DNA of 35,201 bases, from assembly GCA_030426385.1 (NCBI GenBank), contig JAUHYI010000052.1, positions 1 through 35,201 on the forward strand, given 5' to 3'. A model generated the notes under the pieces. That model was not told the origin of the DNA, did not search any database, and was given only the letters and a program-made list of their open reading frames with translations. Below, one piece after another: positions 25,729 to 31,118 of the stretch. A program made the translations under genes and the position numbers. The DNA comes from Phycisphaerae bacterium (lineage in GTDB: Bacteria; Planctomycetota; Phycisphaerae; Phycisphaerales; Phycisphaeraceae). The stretch's first letter is position 1. Each line of letters begins with the position of its first letter.

Positions 25729-26400
25729 TCAGTCGGTGTGTGGCGTGGCGTGGCGTGGGGGCGTGGGGGTGGCGTGGGGAATGTGGGGGGGTGGTGGGGG
25801 GTGGGGGGAGGGGTCCAGGAGCATGGCCAGTTCAGCGGGTGTGACGGTGGCCACATCTAGAGCGGGGCGTGACACGGGCGGTAGCGGGGCGGGGGGCGGT
25901 GTGGTTGGGGGATGGTGGTGGTTGCCATTGCCATTGCCATTGCCATTGCCGTTACCGTTGCCCGCTGTGTTGGTGGATGTGTGGGGGGGTGGGGGGGTGT
26001 GTTTATGGTAGGCGGGGGATGCGGGGTTGTTGTCGGGAATCAGTCCCAGGCCGTTGGCGGGGTTGTAGGTCCAGCGTGACACGCGGGGATAGTATCGAGC
26101 CATGGCCCGGAACAGCGCGGTCGGGGCTGGTGGCGGGGTGGCGATGACGGCATGGATCTTCTGGCTGGCCAGGGTGAGCATGACGGTGGGTTCGTCGTGG
26201 ACGGTGATCAATTCGAATCCACGTCGGCGCAGGCCTGTCTCCAGTTCGGGCGGCACCGCGCGATTGGGGGCGTGGGGGGTGTGGGGTGCGTGAGGGGTGT
26301 GGGGGGTGGCGGGGGAAAGTGTGGGGGGGGGCTGCATGAGGACCAGACAGCGCAGCGTTTGAGACATCCCCGGCCGATCTGGTCGATTGGGGTTTTCCAT
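25729..26400 (-). CDS. Low-complexity protein with receiver-like segment, unknown function
   Basis: From ATG 26400 (AAGG just before) there are 223 residues; GTG 26433 and ATG 26367 are alternatives. A short receiver-like fold is visible (LRCLVLMQ, ELETGLRRRGFELITVHDEP, KIHAVIATPPPAPTALFRAM, RYYPRVSRWTY). The rest is Pro/His/Thr/Asn low complexity, including a (Gly-Asn) run and C-terminal HPPPPPHIPHATPTPPRH, produced by three C-rich (G-rich on plus) tracts. The gene sits 48 bp before the GGDEF gene's open frame on the same strand and may serve the same signalling system. Coding status of the tail is uncertain. Confidence 0.55.
   Translation of the reverse strand: MENPNRPDRPGMSQTLRCLVLMQPPPTLSPATPHTPHAPHTPHAPNRAVPPELETGLRRRGFELITVHDEPTVMLTLASQKIHAVIATPPPAPTALFRAMARYYPRVSRWTYNPANGLGLIPDNNPASPAYHKHTPPPPHTSTNTAGNGNGNGNGNGNGNHHHPPTTPPPAPLPPVSRPALDVATVTPAELAMLLDPSPHPPPPPHIPHATPTPPRHATPHTD
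25741..25817 (+). repeat. G-rich interspersed motif at the 3' end of the receiver-like gene
   Basis: Tandem GGCGT units lead into GCGTGGGGAATGTGGGGGGG and then further G-runs on the plus strand. It encodes the proline-rich tail of the minus-strand gene and overlaps its stop region. Confidence 0.65.
25921..25962. repeat. ATTGCC hexamer microsatellite
   Basis: GTTGCC, four ATTGCC units, GTTACC and GTTGCC (seven hexamers) encode Gly-Asn repeats on the minus strand. Unit sequence and residue pattern are like those of the GTTACT tract in the neighbouring GGDEF gene. Confidence 0.85.
25981..26003 (+). repeat. Short G-rich tract
   Basis: GTGGGGGGGTGGGGGGGTGTG on plus, with the G7-T-G7 pattern of the motif's right half; the left half (GCRGGGGGAAA) is missing. 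It codes for HTPPPPHT on the minus strand. Confidence 0.5.
26262..26331 (+). repeat. G-rich interspersed motif, strong copy
   Basis: GCGGGGGAAAGTGTGGGGGG (26309-26328, then more G) is among the best matches to the consensus. It is preceded by GTGGGG/GTGCGTGAGG tandem units. It encodes the HTPHAPHTPHAP-like repeats of the minus-strand receiver-like gene. Confidence 0.75.
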
Positions 26401-26611
26401 GGCCTTGGACGGGATTTGATCAGGTCGCGTCACAACCTATTAATTCTACATGACTGCGGGGCATGATAGAACTATTTTTGGCGGCAATTTCCACAATCTT
26501 AATACCCCCATTTGCCCTGACGGCACAACCGGTCGAAAATCATGGCCGATGCTATCAATATTCCCCACCACACTCTCCTCCACCTGGCCAAGCGCCACAT
26601 TCGCCGAACTG

Positions 26612-28450
26612 ATGTCGGTTGCGTTTGTGAATCCGGCCAGCAGCAGTTTGGCGTCGGCACTGTTGGACCCCAAGCAGATCACGGCACTGTTTCTCGCGCT
26701 GGCGGTGATGCTGGGGTTGGCCCGACTGTTGGCGGAACTGAGTCGCAAGCTAGGCCAACCATCAGTGCTCGGCGAAATCCTGGCGGGTGTGTTGTTGGGG
26801 CCGACCGTGTTGGGACTGATCAACGATAGCAAAATTTATGACTACCTGTTCCCAGCCACAGGGAGCACCGCGATCGCCGAGGAAGGTTTTATCACCATCT
26901 CTGCGGCGCTGTTGCTATTGGCGGCAGGTTTGGAAGTTGATCTGTCGACGGTGTGGCGACAACGCAAAGCGGCGATCATGGTGAGCCTGGGCGGCATTGT
27001 GTTGCCCTTCGGTGCCGGTGCTGTGTTGGCGACATTTTGGCCCGAGTGGATGGGCATGGGCACGTCGGGATCGGTCTTGCCGTTTGCGATATTTGTCGGC
27101 ATCGCGATGAGCATCACGGCGTTGCCTGTGATCGCCAAAATTCTGATCGATCTGAATATCAGCAAGAGCGACATCGGCATGATCATCATGGCCAGCGCGA
27201 TGCTCAATGACATGATCGGCTGGATCGGCTTCGCGGTGGTGTTGGCGCTGATGGCCGGCGGGGCGGGGATGGCAGTGGAAACAGCACCGCTGTTGGAAGC
27301 GGCCGAGCATGCCGCGCACATTGCCGACGCGGCGCACGGGGGCGGGTCGGGCGGGGTGATGTTGACGATCGGAATGACGCTGGTGTTTTTGGCGGTGATG
27401 CTTACGTTGGGACGCTGGGCGTTTCACCGGGTGATGCCTTACATTCAAGCGCACTGGTCGTATCCGGGCGGGGTGCTGGGTTTTGTGTTGGTGTTGGGTT
27501 TGTTGTGTGCGGCGTTTACCGAATCGGTGGGAATTCACTCGATTTTCGGAGCGTTTATTGCGGGTGTGGCGATTGGTGATTCGCATCACTTGCGACAGCG
27601 CACGCGTGACACGATTCACAATTTTATTACGAATATTTTTGCGCCGGTGTTTTTCGCATCGATCGGATTGCGGATCAATTTTGTCGAAGCGTTCGATCCG
27701 ATGTTGGTGGTGGTGGTGCTGGTGGTGGCGGCGACGGGCAAAATCGGCGGGTCCTATTTCGGAGCCAGCAAAGCGGGCATGTCCAAACGCGAATCGGGGG
27801 CAGTGTCGTTCGGCATGGCCGCTCAGGGCGCGATCGGGATTATCCTCGGCCAGCTCGGGCGTGATGCGAATCTGATCACCGATGAATTGATGGTGGCCAT
27901 CGTGGTGATGGCGTTGGCCACGAGTCTGATGTCGGGACCGGCGATGCAGAAAATGTTGCAACAGAAACAAAAACGCAAACTGGGCGATCTGTTGACCGAA
28001 CGACATTTTTTGCCAGCCTTGTCCGCGCATACCGTGCAGGAAACCATTCGAGAACTGGCAACCCGTGCCGGAGAACTAACCGAAATTCCGGTCGAATCCA
28101 TTTACAAAGCCGTTTGGCAACGCGAACAAATCATTCACACCGGCATCGGCAACGGCATGGCCATACCTCACGCCCGCATGGATGGTTTGGAAAAACCAAC
28201 CGTGGTCGTGGGACGTTGCAACCATGGCGTCGATTTCGATGCGCCCGATGGCAAACGGGCCCGACTGATTTTCATGTTGCTCACGCCACAGGACGATCCC
28301 GAATCGCAGCTGGAATTGCTGGAAATGGTGGGCTATGCTTTCCGTGAAGCCCAGTCACGCGATGCGGCCCTTGAGGCGAAATCATTTACCGAACTGTTGG
28401 CCGCGATGCGACTGGTCGATGAATCATCATCGCATGGGGTAGAAGAATAA
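26612..28450 (+). CDS. Cation:proton antiporter (CPA2) fused to a PTS EIIA (fructose-type) domain
   Basis: The frame is open from 26450. ATG 26612 (MSVAFVNP) is preferred since it leaves space for a promoter against the divergent gene; it gives 612 residues. About twelve membrane helices carry CPA2 motifs (LGQPSVLGEILAGVLLGPTV, GLEVDLSTVWRQ, ITALPVIAKIL, HSIFGAFIAGVAIGD, PVFFASIGLRINF). The C-terminal ~150 residues are an EIIA-Fru/Ntr-like domain (VWQREQIIHTGIGNGMAIPH) with the phosphorylatable His at about residue 520 in AIPHAR. An Ala/His/Gly-rich loop (AAEHAAHIADAAHGGGSGG) interrupts the membrane part. EIIA suggests that ion exchange is tuned by PTS phosphorylation. Confidence 0.9.
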   Translation: MSVAFVNPASSSLASALLDPKQITALFLALAVMLGLARLLAELSRKLGQPSVLGEILAGVLLGPTVLGLINDSKIYDYLFPATGSTAIAEEGFITISAALLLLAAGLEVDLSTVWRQRKAAIMVSLGGIVLPFGAGAVLATFWPEWMGMGTSGSVLPFAIFVGIAMSITALPVIAKILIDLNISKSDIGMIIMASAMLNDMIGWIGFAVVLALMAGGAGMAVETAPLLEAAEHAAHIADAAHGGGSGGVMLTIGMTLVFLAVMLTLGRWAFHRVMPYIQAHWSYPGGVLGFVLVLGLLCAAFTESVGIHSIFGAFIAGVAIGDSHHLRQRTRDTIHNFITNIFAPVFFASIGLRINFVEAFDPMLVVVVLVVAATGKIGGSYFGASKAGMSKRESGAVSFGMAAQGAIGIILGQLGRDANLITDELMVAIVVMALATSLMSGPAMQKMLQQKQKRKLGDLLTERHFLPALSAHTVQETIRELATRAGELTEIPVESIYKAVWQREQIIHTGIGNGMAIPHARMDGLEKPTVVVGRCNHGVDFDAPDGKRARLIFMLLTPQDDPESQLELLEMVGYAFREAQSRDAALEAKSFTELLAAMRLVDESSSHGVEE

Positions 28451-28516
28451 ATGGATAATAGTTAGCGAATGTCGGCACGCGTGTGCCGCGTGAATCATGG
28501 TGACTGATTTATTAGA

Positions 28517-28605
28517 GCCACTGACTTCAATATTCTCCCCCGTCACTCGGACTGATCGTTTAAGCGGCCAGTCCAGTGAACCCAAAGCGTGGCGATTAAT
28601 CACGC
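28517..28605 (-). repeat. Interspersed element B, copy 2 (inverted)
   Basis: The reverse complement aligns with 15301-15389 along nearly its full length. It shares the central GGACTG...CAGTCC hairpin (28549-28574) and the GAATATTGAAG segment. It lies about 65 bp after the antiporter stop. A short further match (GATCAGTCCAGAGTG) occurs at about 30330. Confidence 0.75.
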
Positions 28606-28677
28606 AGTTGTTCTAGCCCCCGACGACTCGCCGGGAATGCAAGTGTGGAGTGGCGTGTGATGGGACATGGTGAAGGT

Positions 28678-28705
28678 GCCGGGGGAAATGTGGGGGGGGT
28701 GGGGG
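28678..28705 (+). repeat. G-rich interspersed motif before the cysteine desulfurase
   Basis: GCCGGGGGAAATGTGGGGGG then GGTGGGGG ends about 14 bp before the ATG at 28719. It occupies the place of a normal ribosome binding site, so it may affect translation of the gene. Confidence 0.75.
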
Positions 28706-28718
28706 CCGGGAATTGTTT

Positions 28719-30134
28719 ATGCACTACTTGGACCATGCTGCGACGAGTTTTCCCAAGCCTGAAGTGGTGAGTGAGGCGATGGTGCGCTTTTTGAGCGAAT
28801 CGGCAGGCAATCCTGGTCGAGCGTCGCATCAGTTAGCGGTGGCCGCCGAGCAGGTGATCGATCAAACGCGGTTGGCGCTGGCTCGACTGATCGGGGCTGA
28901 CGATCCGCAACGCATGATCATGGCCTGCAGCGGGACCGATGCGCTCAACATGGCTATTAAAGGCGCGATTAAAGGCGCGATTAAGGGCGCGGTTAAAGAC
29001 GTGATGGGGGAGGCGGGCATGGGTGCTGATGGCCCAAGGCCTCACGTGATTACGACGGCATTGGAACACAATTCGGTGAGTCGGCCGTTGGAAGCTTTGC
29101 ACGCATCGGGTCGAATTGATCTGACGCGCGTGGCGATGCGTGAAGATGGTCGCGTGCATGCAGCGGATATTGAATCGGCGATGACCTCAGCCACGCAGTT
29201 GGTGGTGATGACGCATGGTTCGAACGTGATCGGCACGGTGATGGATGTGGGCGCGGTGGGGCAATTGTGCCGAACGCGTGATGTGTTGTTGTGCGTGGAT
29301 GCGGCGCAGACGATCGGGGTGGTGCCGATCGATGTGAAAGCCTTGGCGATTGATATGTTGGCGTTCCCCGGTCACAAGGCTTTGCAGGGACCGCCGGGGA
29401 CAGGGGGTTTGTATGTCGGGCCTCGTTGTCCGGAAGCCGGCGTGTTCGGCGCGTGGCGAGAGGGCGGCACAGGTGGTGATTCGTCGAATGTGTTGCAGCC
29501 GGCGCAGTGGCCGTTCGCGTTGGAAGCGGGCACACCGAATACAGTGGGAATTGCAGGTTTGTTGGCCGGTGTGACGTGGGTGAATTCACGCGGGGTCGAA
29601 GCGATCAGCGAACACGAAGCGCGTTTGTCCGCGGCGATGGACGCAGGCTTGCGAGCGATCAAAGGCGTAACCGTTTATAGCCCCACGCTGACAAGCCCCG
29701 GACCTCGTGGGGTTCTTCATGCGGTAGCCCGTGACGAAAAAAGTGCGGAGGAAAGCGCGGGGGATCGTGCGAGAGTACATGCGAAACATGACATGCTTGC
29801 GGGGGAAAGTGTGGGTGGGGCAAGTGAGGAGTGTGACATGCGCGCGGGGGCAAGTGGGGGGGGGGACGTGGGGGGGGATGTGGGGGGGAATGTGGGGGGG
29901 GTGGGTGTTGTGGTGTTTGGGGTGGAGGGTTATGAGGTTGCGGACGTGGGTGCGATTTTGGATGAGAGTTTTGGGATCGCGGTGCGTGCGGGTTTGCATT
30001 GTTCGCCCTATGTGCATCAGCAGTTGGGAACGTATCCGCAAGGTGCAGTGCGAGCGAGCGTGGGGCCGACGTCAACGATGGCCGACGTGGGCGCCTTGTT
30101 GGGCGCGGTGGGTCAGATCGCAATCGAAGGCTGA
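28719..30134 (+). CDS. Cysteine desulfurase-like class V aminotransferase
   Basis: From ATG 28719 (a TTG lies two codons upstream) there are 471 residues; the family normally has about 380-400. Seen: YLDHAATSFPKPEVVSEAM, CSGTDALNMAI, LEHNSVSRPLEAL, VDAAQTIGVVPIDV, the cofactor lysine in FPGHKALQGPPGTGGLYVG, and the catalytic Cys at about 428 in RAGLHCSPYVH. It should release sulfur from cysteine as protein-bound persulfide. Two inserts explain the extra length: a 12 bp tandem repeat (IKGA units, after residue ~80) and a ~60-residue Gly/Ala/Asp/Glu-rich segment (about 336-395) built from the G-rich motif. Both are in frame and spare the active-site residues, so the enzyme may still work. Confidence 0.88.
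   Translation: MHYLDHAATSFPKPEVVSEAMVRFLSESAGNPGRASHQLAVAAEQVIDQTRLALARLIGADDPQRMIMACSGTDALNMAIKGAIKGAIKGAVKDVMGEAGMGADGPRPHVITTALEHNSVSRPLEALHASGRIDLTRVAMREDGRVHAADIESAMTSATQLVVMTHGSNVIGTVMDVGAVGQLCRTRDVLLCVDAAQTIGVVPIDVKALAIDMLAFPGHKALQGPPGTGGLYVGPRCPEAGVFGAWREGGTGGDSSNVLQPAQWPFALEAGTPNTVGIAGLLAGVTWVNSRGVEAISEHEARLSAAMDAGLRAIKGVTVYSPTLTSPGPRGVLHAVARDEKSAEESAGDRARVHAKHDMLAGESVGGASEECDMRAGASGGGDVGGDVGGNVGGVGVVVFGVEGYEVADVGAILDESFGIAVRAGLHCSPYVHQQLGTYPQGAVRASVGPTSTMADVGALLGAVGQIAIEG
28956..29003 (+). repeat. 12 bp tandem repeat encoding IKGA units
   Basis: ATTAAAGGCGCG occurs three times (the third with one change), then GTTAAAGACGTG. It adds four-residue steps to a surface region of the desulfurase and keeps frame. 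Confidence 0.9.
29799..29904 (+). repeat. G-rich interspersed motif inside the desulfurase gene (at least two units)
   Basis: GCGGGGGAAAGTGTGGGTGG (29799) and GCGGGGGCAAGTGGGGGGG (29844) are each preceded by GACATGC. GGGAATGTGGGGGG (from about 29886) is a third partial unit. They encode AGESVGG, AGASGGG and VGGNVGG in the reading frame of the gene. Confidence 0.8.
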
Positions 30135-30214
30135 CACCCATCCCACAAAAACCATCCCACGCTAGAGCGTGTTGCGTCATTTGTGGCCGCATCGCAACCC
30201 GGACTGGTCACATA

Positions 30215-30326
30215 ATACCCATCCCATTAAAAACTGGCGCGGCCTCAATTTTCCCTTCACACAAACTCCCGGTATTCACCGGGAGCTAATAAAAAACTAC
30301 GCGCGAGTATTTATCGTAATCCGTAT
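30215..30326 (+). repeat. 112 bp interspersed element A, copy 3
   Basis: Same orientation and length as 4890-5001 with only a few differences. It includes the CTCCCGGT-ATTC-ACCGGGAG hairpin and the ATAC...CGCGCG ends, the left one reading CTGGCGCG. Confidence 0.85.
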
Positions 30327-30356
30327 AAGTGATCAGTCCAGAGTGAATGTCGTTAG

Positions 30357-30486
30357 GCCAGAAATTTGGTAGTGGTTCACTTTAACGAGCCGCGACCGTC
30401 ATGGAGCGGGTTTCCAACAGGTTTGGCCCGCTCCCTGACGGTCGCGGCTCGTTAAGCATTTCAAAATGTACCACTGCCAGAAATTT
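30357..30486. repeat. 27 bp-stem hairpin element flanked by 11 bp direct repeats
   Basis: The arms 30384-30410 and 30427-30453 are inverted copies with one mismatch (core GAGCCGCGACCGTC), separated by 16 nt. Identical GCCAGAAATTT sequences at 30357-30367 and 30476-30486 flank the hairpin. They look like a target-site duplication or the element's own ends. Confidence 0.8.
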
Positions 30487-30505
30487 TGCAAGACGCTATA
30501 AATCA

Positions 30506-30532
30506 CGCGCGAGTTTTAAGTGGGACGCGTAT
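30506..30532. repeat. Solo end of element A
   Basis: CGCGCGAGTTTTAAGTGGGA then CGCGTAT matches one end of the 112 bp element in inverted orientation, with no partner end nearby. Confidence 0.55.
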
Positions 30533-30611
30533 GATCGGGTTGGCCTTACGTACGCAACCGAAGCAGGAGGATTTTTTGTGGGTTGGGTCACTTCCGGAAT
30601 CGGAAATGCGT

Positions 30612-30887
30612 TTATTCGGATGATGGGCCCATGGCCTTGACGATGTCTTCGGGCGAGCCCACGGTCAGGACGTTGATCCCGAAATTTTCGCCGACCTTGA
30701 CCGCTTCGCCGGTGCCGATGTATTTGTTGTTGACCAACAGGTCCAGCGAATCGTCGGAGTGTTTGTTCATCTCGATGATCGCCCCGGGGCCGAGCGTGAG
30801 CACGTCGTCCAGTGACATATTGCGATGCCCGACCTCGACGATCAGTGGCACCCGCATTTTCATTACGCTTTTAATTTCAGCAGCCAT
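30612..30887 (-). CDS. fliN: FliN-like flagellar motor switch protein (SpoA domain)
   Basis: The 91-residue product is almost all SpoA (surface presentation of antigens) domain: MRVPLIVEVGHRNMSLDDVL, LGPGAIIEMNKHSDDSLDLL, VNNKYIGTGEAVKVGENFGI. The VNN...IG.GE.V...FGI pattern is that of the FliN/FliM C-terminal fold in the flagellar C-ring, which sets rotation direction. It is shorter than many FliN proteins and has no flagellar neighbours in this window. A type III secretion homologue is possible but less likely. The ribosome site is weak. Confidence 0.85.
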   Translation of the reverse strand: MAAEIKSVMKMRVPLIVEVGHRNMSLDDVLTLGPGAIIEMNKHSDDSLDLLVNNKYIGTGEAVKVGENFGINVLTVGSPEDIVKAMGPSSE

Positions 30888-30962
30888 ACCCGTAGGTTAT
30901 CGGCATTCGAGACAGGCGGGCTGCAGGATTCGTGGTACGCCAGGAAACAGGTCACACGTTTT

Positions 30963-31016
30963 TTAGCCGCAGATGGACGCGGATGGACACAGAAGAACGC
31001 GGATGAACGCCGATGA
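30963..31016. repeat. GCAGATGGACGCGGATG-type degenerate tandem repeat
   Basis: The phrase AGCCGCAGATGGACGCGGAT followed by GACACAGAAGAACGCGGATG belongs to a loosely periodic repeat type. Related phrases are at 4472-4498 (CCACAGATTTCACCGATTTC), 20775-20803 (AATGAACGCGAATAAACGCC) and 25490-25530. It appears to be intergenic filler between fliN and trpE. Confidence 0.6.
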
Positions 31017-31118
31017 ATCCTGTTTTTAACGAGGAACACAGGAACACAGGAATGCATGAATGCGCAAAATAAAACCATCAATTGCATACGCACGAACACA
31101 ACCAACCACCTTTTGCCA

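Larger units (their letters stand above)
30135..30611. other. Repeat cluster between the desulfurase and FliN-like genes
   Basis: No coding sequence is supported. The stretch contains a CACGCT-AG-AGCGTG palindrome (30158-30171), a full element A (30215-30326), a scrap of element B (about 30330), a long hairpin element (30357-30486) and a half element A (30506-30532). This is repeat insertion on top of repeat. Confidence 0.65.

Noticed and set aside
26542..26829. Alternative 95-codon frame at the antiporter start
   Set aside because: It overlaps the conserved antiporter N-terminus in another frame and shows no family features.
26915..28030. 371-codon minus-strand open frame opposite the antiporter
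   Set aside because: Its His/Arg-rich composition is typical of an antisense shadow of a membrane protein gene.
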